A stretch of 64,000 bases of DNA from Arbacia lixula. Taxonomy: Eukaryota > Echinodermata > Echinoidea > Arbacioida > Arbaciidae. Shown piece after piece: positions 1 to 10,214 of this stretch (the first letter of the stretch is position 1; each line of letters opens with the position of its first letter). A program made the translations under genes and the position numbers. The DNA lies in the NCBI GenBank assembly GCA_963669155.1, contig OZ022576.1, positions 8,038,448 through 8,102,447 on the forward strand, in the 5' to 3' direction. The notes under the pieces were generated by a model. That model was not told the origin of the DNA, ran no database searches, and saw only the letters and a program-made list of their open reading frames with translations.

Positions 1-1029
1 GTTGTAAAATTGTACTATAACCCTTTCCTCTTCTCATGTGATGAACGACAGATGTTTGGTCTATGACCTTTGACCTTTGGACCTAAAAGGTATCAACCAG
101 CTCTATCACATGGTGATACACCCTCCTGCTAAGTTTTATTGCATATCCCCTTCACTAGTTATTTGACGATTTGAAAGTATTCCTTTTTTACGACTCCCCA
201 GTGATCTATGACTATGCAACAAAACGTTAACATTGGCAGCGATTCTTACTATTTGTCTCTGTAATCAGAATTTGATTGAAGCTGGCGGAGGGAGACGGGA
301 GAAGATTGTAGAGATAGTCTCCTGTTGCGGTGATTCTTACTCGTAGAGTCTTGCTCTAATTTGGGTACGCCTGCCGATTAAAACTAAAGTTCTATTTCGG
401 TGTCACTATTCGGTAATTTCACTCTTGACCCCTTTTTTAGGGGAACCAGAGGGATTTCCAGAAGAAACATGAAGGATTTGTAAAGAAAACCAGTTAACCA
501 ATTTATCAAAAGGTATTAAAAAGAATAACGCATGACATATTATTGTTGTATTCGCAAAATATAATGTATCCTATATTTCGAATATACTGTCCATCCAGTT
601 AATAGTTAGATCCCAACTACATTCCTATGGAGCTATGTGGACAAAGTTTGTGACAAACCCCTTCTGATGTCATGGTTATGACCTCATATCTAAAAATATT
701 TTTTATTAAACAATATATTTCCAGTTGGATTTTCAGTTGGATAACTCTGAATACAAGGGTAAATATTTGGCAACTGGGTTCTGTTTTTTTTTTCTTTCAA
801 TTGAGACTGGTTTCAGTGGAAACCAGTTGAAACTAGTTTTCCAATTTTTTGATTCCCAATTGGTTGCAACTGGATTTTGGTCCTGTTCATCTTATTTTTA
901 TAGGTGACATCAATCCCTTCATACAAAGTCTTGAAATGCATATTATGATAGCCTGGGAAGGGGACCCCATTTCCATAACGAGGAACATTTGATGAATTTT
1001 AATGAGAAAGGATAAAAAGAAACATGTAC
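1..1029. other. intronic or intergenic DNA, no gene seen
   Basis: This is AT-rich DNA to the left of the TPR-family exon. If that gene continues leftward, this is its intron. No exon with a credible acceptor, donor and homology was found on either strand. Around 725-900 there are several diverged copies of a short word close to CAACTGG in both orientations, which looks like repeat debris. Confidence 0.5.
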
Positions 1030-1301
1030 CTCTTTTTGTGATGTAGTCATGTCATTCTCGACATAGAGAGCCGCCAGTCTCCAAGAAGCCATTGCAGCGT
1101 TCTTCTCTGCAGACACGGCATCAACTACCTTGCTCGCCAATCTGTCAGCTTCCATGTAGTTTTTCAGAGCACTCTCCAAGCTGGTCGATTTAACAGTGGT
1201 GCTTCTCTGGTTTTGTGCTGACTTGTAGAAGACATTTCCTAAATCTCTAGCTTCCTGAGACTGTGTGAGTATTTTTGCTGGTTTCTTTGGAGGGATGTTT
1301 G
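1030..1301 (-). CDS. internal exon of a second TPR-family gene (partial, runs off left edge)
   Basis: Read on the minus strand, an acceptor (TTTGTAG) at 1302-1308 opens a 272-nt exon that ends in AAGAG before a GTACAT donor. The translation contains EARDLGNVFYKS followed by ALKNYMEADRLASKVVDA and AAMASWRLAALY. These match, in order, exon 1 (REQGNVYF) and exon 2 (ALQCYTNAL, GMATWRLASLY) of the seven-exon TPR-J gene at 12462-19083. This is therefore a paralogue of that gene lying in tandem on the same strand. Here the two exons are fused into one, so an intron was lost or gained between the copies. The repeated helical pairs with A-x-x-x-Y spacing are TPR-like. The remaining downstream exons, including any J-like domain, would lie left of position 1. 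Upstream exons between 1302 and 12461 were not recognised. Function is unknown; a co-chaperone or scaffold role is inferred only from the paralogue. Confidence 0.72.
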
Positions 1302-1635
1302 CTACAAAGTGTGAAGAGTTAAACAAATGGTTTAGCTCAGAGCAATTCTGTTTTCTCATTGTCACACATACGTTGAATATATCTAAATTTAAGAATTTAA
1401 GTCTTTTAGTACTATAGGAAATGGAGAACAAAAAGAGAGAATTAATATTAATGCACATGATGGCAGTTGCTAGCGGATTAACAGGTGTGGTGGACAATGG
1501 GCACTGCTGTGTTCTGAATTATTGTTGGTCTTGATTTATCAACAAATACAATTCAAATATTCAACGGATGAAATGTAACGAAAACCATTCATAAAAAAGG
1601 GTGAATTATTTTGACTTTACACGATAAGAAATAAA

Positions 1636-1765
1636 GGTGCAGTTTAAGGTTCAATTTTGCGTTTAGCACCCCAATCTCGACAAGGGTTGAATATTCCACC
1701 TCTGAGGGTTTACTTCGCATGAACCAGGGTTCAATTTGCAGGAAGGTTCAATTTTGAACCTTTCT
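1636..1765. repeat. short-word array GGTTCAATTTTG, left cluster
   Basis: Several imperfect copies of GGTTCAATTTTG and AGGGTTCAATTT occur in both orientations, including the near-palindrome GGTTCAATTTTGAACC. The same words recur at 2612-2830, so the two clusters bracket about 850 bp of AT-rich DNA. This may be the termini of one non-autonomous element. Confidence 0.6.
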
Positions 1766-2514
1766 GTATGGATTATTAGTCTTGTACAGAAACCTACAGA
1801 AAAGCGATTATCATATTATTCACAGGTTACAACCAGTTTCTCTTATAAAAGTAAGTTTATTCAAAGATTATGGAAAGAAAATGAAGTGGAATTTCCAAAT
1901 GATCAATGTTGATTAACATGCTACGTAAATCCACGCAAACGAAACGTGAAAGTTATAATTCTTCGTAAAGAAAGTAATCGTACATAAACTAAGCGGCTAA
2001 CCGGACGTGTTGGTCAACCAATCATGCAAGCGGAGACAATGCATCAGATAGGTACTTAGTACTCAGATGCTAACGAATATTCATTCATGCATTAGGCCTA
2101 TTGACTTGTGTCATAGTTTTGTACATTGTAATAGATAAACGGCACAAAACTAGATAGAAGGAATATCTAGGCACACATTCCAATAAACATTTAGAAATTT
2201 AGACATTAAAGCAATAAATGCTACCTAATTGAGTGCAGACAGCAATAATTACAACAAAAGATTTATCTTTAGTTGTACTAACTAATATTTTGGAGCACAC
2301 TACCGAAGAACTATATATATGAAAGTGAGCGTGTGAACACGACAGGAGTAGGGTAGGATAAGATATAGGATAAGATTAATAAAGAGTTAGGTTGTGTAGG
2401 GTAGTTAGTGTTGTGTGTGCGTTTATATCCATGTATGCTTAATCATGTGAGATGTATATCATATCAAATAAATGATATCGAGTTTCCAAAAGATTCTTGT
2501 TTATTTTCCACACT

Positions 2515-2590
2515 TTAACGTTCATAAAACGTTTTCAAAAAACGTCAAAAAAACCTACATTTTAAAACGTTTTTAAAACGTTTTTGTTAC
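2515..2590. repeat. AAACGTTTT-rich patch
   Basis: A short run of AACGTT palindromes in A/T-rich DNA. The same motif dominates 44995-45460. Confidence 0.5.
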
Positions 2591-2611
2591 CTGGATATGG
2601 GATTCAGAAAT

Positions 2612-2830
2612 AAACCCTACAAGGTTCAATTATGCACCCTGTAGGGTTGGGTTTGGTGGAAAATAAACCCTCAAAGGTGCAAAAATATACATTTAAGGGT
2701 GCAAATTTGAACCTATGGATGTTGAATTGAACCCTGACTACTTGCACCACTGACCAGGGTGCAAATTTTGAACCACATTGGGGTGCTGCTATTGTACTAC
2801 GCTTGGAGGTTCAATTTTGAACCCTAATTC
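2612..2830. repeat. short-word array GGTTCAATTTTG, right cluster
   Basis: Repeated GGTTCAATT, GGGTGCAAATTTTGAACC and AGGGTGCAAA words in both orientations, matching the cluster at 1636-1765. The cluster ends about 25 bp from the stop codon of the cold-shock gene, so it would lie in that gene's 3' flank or 3' UTR. Confidence 0.6.
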
Positions 2831-2854
2831 CTTAGTGTGTATGATATATCGATT

Positions 2855-3505
2855 TCAGCTCGATTTGATTTGAAGTTTTTTTTTTATATAGTTTATCGAA
2901 AGTGTCAAACGTGCCCACTTCAACAAATAGTCATTATGGTAGGATGCAATCTTACCATGCTGGTCATGTGATTGCTGCTGCGTTTCGCCAACTTTCTTCG
3001 CATCCTTGCCATCAACCCGTCTCGAGGCCGTTGAATGCGGGCGGCCAAGGTCAGGGGGCCTTTGTTCACGACCCTTCTCTCCAGAAGTCCAGGTGGTGTT
3101 GGAATATGCACCGCCACAATACCCATGTCCCCGATCGTCCATGTCGTCCTCTCCCCCATAGTCATCAGAAGGGCTTGCTTCATCCCAATGAAGATCCACA
3201 TTTTTGGCAACGTACCCCTTTGGAGCCAAGTACAAATCGAAGACCACGATATCACTTTCATTGATATTGTTAACATCAACTACATCCGAGTGATGCATGA
3301 ACACATCCCTGTCCACATCATCACTTGTGATGAACCCATAGTTAAACGGCAAAAAAAACGCCTCGCTTCCCGAATGGATTACCAAGCGTTTCACCTCGCC
3401 AATAACGTAATTTCTAACCAGCTGTTGTTGTTGTTGTTTTTGTGGTGGGAACCTGTGATATCTCGTCGGGTGATTGCTCCCTTTATTCTGTCTTGAAAGA
3501 GGCAT
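2855..3505 (-). CDS. cold-shock-domain protein, apparently intronless
   Basis: An uninterrupted 216-codon frame. Residues 1-30 are basic with a short glutamine run (QKQQQQQ at 22-28). Residues about 33-104 look like a diverged cold-shock domain: YGFITSDD (56-63) corresponds to the RNP1 strand and DVFMHHSDV (67-75) to RNP2, followed by VVFD and a KGYVAKNV segment resembling the last strand of Y-box CSDs. The first strand is unusual, with an inserted SGSEAFFLPF before the RNP1 strand. The C-terminal part is acidic, then basic and low in complexity. The family binds single-stranded RNA or DNA; the role here is not known. The start is the first ATG of the frame, just inside a 5' flank that is duplicated at 4272-4686. 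The lack of introns among multi-exon neighbours suggests an old retrocopy, but the frame is intact and could be expressed. Confidence 0.6.
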   Translation of the reverse strand: MPLSRQNKGSNHPTRYHRFPPQKQQQQQLVRNYVIGEVKRLVIHSGSEAFFLPFNYGFITSDDVDRDVFMHHSDVVDVNNINESDIVVFDLYLAPKGYVAKNVDLHWDEASPSDDYGGEDDMDDRGHGYCGGAYSNTTWTSGEKGREQRPPDLGRPHSTASRRVDGKDAKKVGETQQQSHDQHGKIASYHNDYLLKWARLTLSINYIKKKLQIKSS

Positions 3506-3882
3506 GATCGACGACAGAATCCACTCGACGTCCAGCTCACGAAACGTGAATACGTGTTCGTTCTCTATAAAGAGATAAGACAGGTAAAAGGAGATAACTC
3601 GAAAATGTCATGAACATTAACATATGCGATGAGGAACGGAAGGCAAATTGAAACATGTATGAGCTCAATGGCAAAAGAAGAGTTATGAACAGTCAAATGG
3701 CAAGCGCTGTGCAATTTCTCACACAAGTTTCAGTTCCAAATATTGCGCATTCCGTCAGGGAACTGGCGTTGTGATTCCCCGGAGGGATTCCCCGCAGGGA
3801 TTCCCCGCACTCAGTCAGTTCGCGCTGCCATCAAAACGTCATGTGCAGTCTATCGGCAGCGCTCGCTCGTTCCATTCAAAAC
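3476..3882. repeat. direct repeat, copy 1 (cold-shock gene 5' flank)
   Basis: About 407 bp, near-identical to 4272-4686 with an offset near 796 bp. It covers the first codons and the upstream flank of the minus-strand cold-shock gene. It contains a small internal duplication of GGGATTCCCCGCA near 3784-3810. Confidence 0.85.
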
Positions 3883-4227
3883 ATACTGAAATTTCGGAGT
3901 AAAAAATCCAAACATAGGCGAGATACAGCTCCTAACAGGTCGTCATGTCATTTCATGATATCAAATAAATACCCCTCCCATTGACATAACACGTACAGTA
4001 CACATATCCGATTTTAGCATTAATGTGTATAATGGAATTTTCACCTTGAAGACGTTATCAAAAGGCAACTTTACCATATAACAATCTCTCAGCTACGAGA
4101 TACTGACATTTGAGAGAAAATTGACGAAAGATTACTGAGATACGCAAAAATGATTTTCAAAGTTCATGACGTCATACATGAAAATTCATTTTTTCGATTC
4201 ATATGGCAATATGATGACGTCACAACC
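3882..4227. repeat. interspersed repeat X, copy 1
   Basis: About 345 bp, closely matching 6144-6488, with a more diverged inverted copy near 46990-47305. It is recognisable by TCATGACGTCATACATGAA and TATGATGACGTCACAAC near its right end. Confidence 0.85.
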
Positions 4228-4271
4228 TAGTTTACGATAAAATGACACATTAAATTACATCTGTATTTCAT

Positions 4272-4686
4272 GCTCCCTTTATTCCGTCTTGAATGAGGCA
4301 TGATCGACGACAGAATCTACTCGACGTCCAGCTCACGAAACGTGAACACGTCTTCGTTCTCTATAAAGAGATAAGACAGGTAAAAGGAGACAACTCGAAA
4401 ATTGCATGAACATTAACATATGCGATGAGGAACGGAAGGCAAATTGAAACATGTATGAGCTCAATGGCAAAAGAACAGTTATGAACAGTCAAAGCGCAAG
4501 CGCTGTGCAATTATTCACACAACTAGCTAGACATCAGTTCCAAATATTGCGCATCCCGTCCGGAAACTGGCGTTGTGATTCCCCGGAGGGATTCCCCGCA
4601 GGGATTCCCCGCACTCAGTCAGTTCGCGCTGCCATCAAAACGTCATGTGCAGTCTATCGGCAGCGCTCGCTCGTTCCATTCAAAAC
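4272..4686. repeat. direct repeat, copy 2 (duplicated 5' flank and start codon)
   Basis: A copy of 3476-3882. On the minus strand it retains an ATG followed by codons close to the start of the cold-shock gene, but the frame leaves the gene within about ten codons. It is a truncated duplicate, not a second gene. Confidence 0.85.
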
Positions 4687-4924
4687 GTGAGCGTTCTATT
4701 TTTTCGTTTCGAAATCTCGCGTGCAGATTTTGCTGCACTAGATTATGAATGAATTCGACATGTTCACGAGATCATTTGCTGGTGTCTTCTGTAAGCGTAC
4801 TGATCACAAGTTTTTTTAAGACAGGGATCGAGAGTATATCTTTTTTATAAGTATTTTCATTATTTTTTTCGAAATCCGCAAAGGAGTTTTTATTCAATTT
4901 GCTTTCAAAAACAGGCCTCAAATT

Positions 4925-5320
4925 TGTTTTTAAATATGCAAGCTCTCAGACTTTTCTGGATCCTGACTTTTCTACAAATTGGACGGTAAAACCAGATGCG
5001 GCTTTGGAAAGCAAGTACCCATTCCAGTTTTGTTTGGGCTCAATTTAAAACGTACGTGCCATTCGTCTTCAAAGTGACATGAATTTTCAGAAATCATACG
5101 GACTTTGTATATATGTATATATATATATATATATATAAGCTCTCAGACTTTGTTGGATCCTGACCCTTCTACAAATTGGACGGTACCACCAGTTACAGCT
5201 TTGGAAAGCCAGTACACCAAGCGGAGATTTTGATTCCAGTTTTGTTTGGGGTAAAAAATAAAACATTTGTGCTATTCGTCTTCAAAGTGACGCGAATTTT
5301 CAGAAACCATACGGACTTCG
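4925..5320. repeat. tandem duplication of about 180 bp units
   Basis: Two diverged copies, about 4925-5107 and 5138-5320, share GGATCCTGAC, TCTACAAATTGGACGGTA, the TTTGGAAAGC stretch, TTCGTCTTCAAAGTGAC and CATACGGACTT. They are separated by a short TATATA run at 5108-5138. A further fragment, GGGATCCTGACCCTTC, sits near 8183. Confidence 0.7.
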
Positions 5321-5339
5321 CAACCGATATTCGCAGTAC

Positions 5340-5600
5340 AGCCAGTCCGCAGGCAGCAGAAAAAACGCGATTTTATTTTCAGCTCGGTAGTCGTGACCTT
5401 CACTTGACCTCTCGGACCGCGGGAAAGGTCTCCGTTTTATCTCCATGAATAAACCATATTTTTGTTCACTTTCTTTTGCAAATGTATGTTGGAGGTCGAA
5501 ATTTACCAAGTGTGAAAAACATTCAATCAAAACAGGCAGAAAAATATTGCAAATTCGAGATAAATATGTGGTTCTAATTAAAACGAGACATACTTGTGGA
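5340..5600 (+). repeat. inverted repeat arm, left
   Basis: About 250 bp matching 8345-8605 in reverse complement (CACTTGACCTCTCGGACCGCGG, GCAAATTCGAGATAAATATG). The two arms face each other across about 2.7 kb that contains a SINE, repeat X and a decayed LINE. Confidence 0.75.
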
Positions 5601-5894
5601 CAAGTATAAAGTGGTCTGTATGGCAATTTTTTACATAGACATTGGATGGTAAATGCATGGTGACACCATGGACCTTCCATGGTACGTGACATTATCTATC
5701 TATTAGAAATCAAAAGCAGCACACACGAAAGAGACTTGCCTAAATGGTGACATGTATGTGCTAACAACATTGAATTAATAGTCATTCAAGATATAGGGTC
5801 GAGAAGAAAGGAATGGGGAAGAAAATCTCAAAGTGAATGACAAAATGAGGGATTGAAAAGAAGAAGATCGCAAAAATCACATTGCAAAAAGAAT

Positions 5895-5980
5895 AAACTG
5901 ACCCTACCCACACCAGGATTCGAACCGGGGGCCTCGCGTTCTTAAAATAGCGCCTTACCCAATGAGCCACAAATCTTCCC
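5895..5980 (-). mobile_element. tRNA-derived SINE head
   Basis: The minus strand carries an A-box-like TGGCTCATTGG followed, about 35 nt later, by a perfect B box GGTTCGAATCC, the internal promoter layout of RNA polymerase III genes. No clean cloverleaf can be drawn, so this is read as a tRNA-derived SINE rather than a functional tRNA. The body beyond the head was not delimited. Confidence 0.6.
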
Positions 5981-6143
5981 ATTCACTTAAGACGTAAAAC
6001 AGAAAAAGGGGCTAGAATGATTAAGAAATCAATGATGGAGCTGAAATTTCGCCATGATTCCGAAATTTGATTAGAACATGGACCCTAGGGTCCATGATTA
6101 GAAAATGGGACCACGTCACAGAAAGCTTATAAAGTCAGCTACA

Positions 6144-6488
6144 ACATACTAAATTTCAGAGTAAAAAATCCAAACATAAGCGAGATATAGCTCCTAACAG
6201 GTCGTCATGTCATTTCATGATTTGAAATAAATACCCCTCCCTTTGACATAACACGTACGGTACAAATATCCGATTTTGACATTAATGTGTATAATGGAAT
6301 TTTCACCTTGAAGACGTCATCAAAAGGCAACTTTACCATATAACAATCTCTCAGCTACGAGATACTGACATTTGAGAGAAAATTGACGAAAGATTACTAA
6401 GATACACAAAAATGATTTTCAAAGTTCATGACGTCATACATGAAAATTCATTTTTTCGATTCATATGGCAATATGATGACGTCACAAC
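6144..6488. repeat. interspersed repeat X, copy 2
   Basis: Second copy of the 345-bp repeat at 3882-4227. It joins LINE-derived sequence directly at its right end. Confidence 0.85.
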
Positions 6489-6489
6489 T

Positions 6490-7975
6490 TATGATATTCG
6501 CGAGGAACTTACAAAATGCAAGAAGCTTTACAAAAAGACAATATATTCTGCACAGAAAGAGTTCGATGCAAAGTTTCATAAGGAACTTATAGGTCTTAAA
6601 AAAGTCAACCACAAGATTACTGGAAACTTATCAACTCTTCAAATGGGAAGAAAGAAAACAAGATTGCAATAGGAATTGAAACCCTTCGAGAACACTTTTG
6701 TAATCTTAGCAAAACCGCTAATAAGAGCAAGGAATATGATAAAACAAATGTTCCTTCAAATAATCAATGCGTGAATCGTGTTGTAAGCATTGAAGAAGTT
6801 TTTAAACAAACTTAAAATGGTAAAGCTCACGGCGATGACATGATTATCAATGAATTTCTGCAATGTAGCACAAACTCTTTACTTAGAATTATTGTCAAAT
6901 TATTTAATATTGTTTTAGAAAGTGGAATTGTTCCAACGGAATTGGCGATAGGTTTGATTTGCCCACTTTATAAGAAAAAGGGGAATCCTAGTGATCCTAA
7001 CAACTATAGTGGTATAACGTTGCTTAGTTGTTTGGGAAAGTTATTTACAGCAGTTTTGAATGAGCGAATGACTTCTTATCTTGAAGATAACAATATAATC
7101 GGTGATGAACAGGCCGGGTTTCGTAATGGTCATTCTACGCTCCATCATATATTTGTACTTCATACATTGATTGATTTATAACTTTCACAAAAAGAGAGAG
7201 TTTATTGTGCATTTAATGATTATAAGAAGGCATTCGATCTCGTTGACCGGACTTCTCTTTAGAGTAAAATTTTAAAAAAATAATATCGATTGTAATTTCT
7301 TTAGAATAATCAGTCACATGTACAATCAAGCGAAGTCATGTGTGAGTACTGGATCAGTTAAATAAAGTATGTTTGAGTGCAACATTGGTGTACGTCAAGG
7401 AGAAAATTTGTCTCCTATTCTTTTCGCTTTATTTTTAAATGACTTTGAACAGTTCATTTCTGAGAGATTTCAAGGGATAGATATTCTTCCTCGTAAAATT
7501 GATGCAGCTGCAAATGTGAAAGGTATTGATATATACTTCAAGCTGTTTACTCTACTTTACGCAGACGAGACAATAGTTCTTGCAAAATCTGAAAGTGACC
7601 TTCAACTTGCACTGGATGCATTATATGTATACTGTAAAAAGTGGTTAAGAATTCTGTAGAACGCCGTCTTTCAGATATACACTGTCAGTGTTTGTCGTCA
7701 ACCATATTTGAAAATTCTCATGCCAAAACTTATCGAATATTTGAAAAGTCCTTGCATTTTGAGAAATACTTGATTGACCTCTCCAAAAGAGAGAGAATAA
7801 TATTATGTAGATTCAGATGTTCCAATCACCACTTACCGATTGTCTCTGGGAGATATTCTAATACTCCAAGGAATATGAGGTGATGTAAACTTTGCACTCT
7901 TCAATCATTAGGGGACGAATTTCATTATCTATTTGAATGCCCCTTTTTTGCATGCGAAAGGAAGTCATTACTTAG
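6490..7975 (+). pseudogene. decayed non-LTR retrotransposon (reverse transcriptase remnant)
   Basis: Broken reading frames in order show RT segments: the end of the linker before RT (about 6490-6670), then GLICPLYKKKGNPSDPNNY and EQAGFRNGHST (6840-7180), DYKKAFDLVDRTSL (about 7219-7260), GVRQGENLSPILFALFLND (7387-7445), and LLYADETIVLAKS (about 7552-7590), where the catalytic YADD has become YADE. A C-terminal tail at 7641-7975 carries CKLC...H...C residues typical of the zinc-binding tail of some LINEs. Many stops and frameshifts interrupt it, so it cannot be active. The endonuclease domain is absent. Confidence 0.82.
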
Positions 7976-8037
7976 CAGATAATTTACCAAAAAACAAATA
8001 CATGCAAAATGGAGCAGCCTTATAAATCTTCAAATCA

Positions 8038-8124
8038 ATCCTAACCAGCCAATCATAGTCCGCGACCGTTGAATCGCCGGTGGCATGACGTTATTATCGC
8101 GGACTATGATTGGCTGGTTAGGAT
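8038..8124. repeat. perfect 28-bp inverted repeat (87-bp hairpin)
   Basis: Arms 8038-8065 and 8097-8124 are exact reverse complements (ATCCTAACCAGCCAATCATA and its continuation), separated by 31 bp. It could be a small MITE or a cruciform-forming palindrome. Confidence 0.85.
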
Positions 8125-8344
8125 CGTTCACAACTTCGTCATGTTTCACGCATTTCGGATTTGAACATGGTTGATATTTTGCGGGATCCTGACCCTTCTA
8201 CAAGGAGAGGTTGAAAAATACTGGTTGCAAAATACTGGTATTTTCAAAAAGTACAATAGATTCCGCTTCAGGTGATCTATAAGTGTTTGGCGCTCAAAAG
8301 CGATTGACATTGAAATATAGAGTTTATTTTAATTTATCTTTTTT

Positions 8345-8605
8345 TTTTAAAATTAGAACCACATATTTATCTCGAATTTGCAATATTTTTCTACCTGTGT
8401 CAATTAAACGTTTTTTTTTACACACGGTAAATTTCGACCTCTAACATACAGTTGCCAAAGAAAACGTACGAAAATATGGTTTATTCATGGAGATATCGCA
8501 GTTCGCAAAAGAGACCTTTTCCGCGGTTCGAGAGGTCAAGTGAAGGTGTCGACTACCGAGCTGAAAATAAAATAAGCGTATTTTCTGGGGCCTGCCGACT
8601 GGCTG
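8345..8605 (-). repeat. inverted repeat arm, right
   Basis: Reverse-complement partner of 5340-5600. Confidence 0.72.
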
Positions 8606-8880
8606 GTCACTTACGCAGCTCGTGTGCATGTCGTAATACATGTGATAACAGTATTATCACCAATAACGTTTCGAAGTGATGCTACACAAATGACCACGGC
8701 TTTTTGAATGATGACATCATTAGGCAACTGTGATGTTTGATAAATTCCGTTTAATAAATTGACTTTATTCAGTCTTGAGCAATGGGCAATGGGCAATATG
8801 AACGACACAGATGCAACACAAACGTGTAACACACTCCACACAATCACTCTGGGAGACACACGCGTATAATGCTCTTTTCA

Positions 8881-8926
8881 CCCCCCCCCCCCCCCCCCCT
8901 CCCCATACACACACGCACACACGCAC

Positions 8927-8957
<31 letters not shown>

Positions 8958-9120
8958 TCCCATCCCCTCTTTTTCTCTCCCCACCCACTGATCTCTCTAA
9001 TTGTCCTCGCCCCTTCTCTCTCTCTTCCCCTCACACACATATACAAACATGCACACATACACACACACACGCACACACCCTACTCTCTCTCTCTCTCTCT
9101 CCCTCTCTTTCCTTCTCTTT
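8881..9120. repeat. C19 tract, (CA)n and (CT)n microsatellites
   Basis: A poly-C run at 8881-8899, then CACACG/CA repeats and CT-rich simple sequence to about 9120. The long open frames here are products of the repeats. Confidence 0.9.
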
Positions 9121-10214
9121 TACGTATACGCATCATAGAGCTACATAGAAAATATAGCTTTAAGACACGCATAAGCCAACACATATTGACATATCCCCGA
9201 TGATAAAAAAGAAAAAACAAGAGACTGGCATAAACAATGTATACATGTAACCACAATTTGCGGCTTAGAATTATACATGCAAGTGTGATGCTACATTCAT
9301 TACAGTTAAAAATGCCAGCCAAATTCTATCAGATTAAACCATTTACATGAAATAAAACAAATTGTAATTCCTAATAAAAACCCGAGCTATCATACGTGAT
9401 TAGTATTATTACAACAGCCATATTTATTGTTGTTCCTATCGTACTAACAGATAAGTTAATTTGATTTCCTTTATATTTTTTTCTCCAAAGTCGGTGACAG
9501 ATTTAACAATGTGGTACAGACATTGTCATCATTATATATGAAAACGCTTTCTGATGACAATTACAATGTCACAAAATTGATTTTTTGAGTGTACTGAAAT
9601 AAATATAATGATAAAAGGCTGCCACGAACACAGCCTCGGGACACTATAATATTGACTGATTGTGTTATGTTTCTAAAGCGTATTATCCTCAAAAACAGAA
9701 TCCTATATGTATATAAATTATAACAATCACATGTTTGTGCACACTATTAAACAGCACCTTAAACAACACGTCGGTTTATGAAGAAATGTTAAAAAGGGTA
9801 TAGTCAAACAACATTGAAGGGTTGGGGGTTATTCGTATATCTATATATTTTAGATGTTATCAATTTCTATTCAGAATGGCTAATTAATGCAATCCACTTG
9901 GTTTTTATAATGAAAATTGATAAAATGGTCTGTATCAATAGACGCTTTAACACGACCAAATTTATTACCCTGTGTTTTCAAACTAGGGTACTGTACATAG
10001 GGCTGTAACATTATTTATCTAAAGCCCTAGAGAGTGTACTCGGTATTTCAGACATTATTACATCGTTCTTTACAATGCAAAGTGACTTGATTTTCCTTTA
10101 CATATTGAAAGTACATGTAACATTTGTTCAATTATTATAACCTCAAGGTCTATACACATTCACAGAAAAGACCGACAGTGGTTTAGATGTGTGTGTTCTC
10201 TTCCATCTGGTATA
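9121..10214. other. no gene or recognised repeat
   Basis: AT-rich DNA without credible exons on either strand. Confidence 0.5.

Noticed and set aside
5895..5980. Functional tRNA gene
   Set aside because: The B box is perfect, but acceptor and anticodon stems do not pair convincingly, so a SINE is the better reading.
5782..5982. 66-codon minus-strand frame
   Set aside because: It overlaps a SINE head with A and B boxes; the peptide has no recognisable domain.
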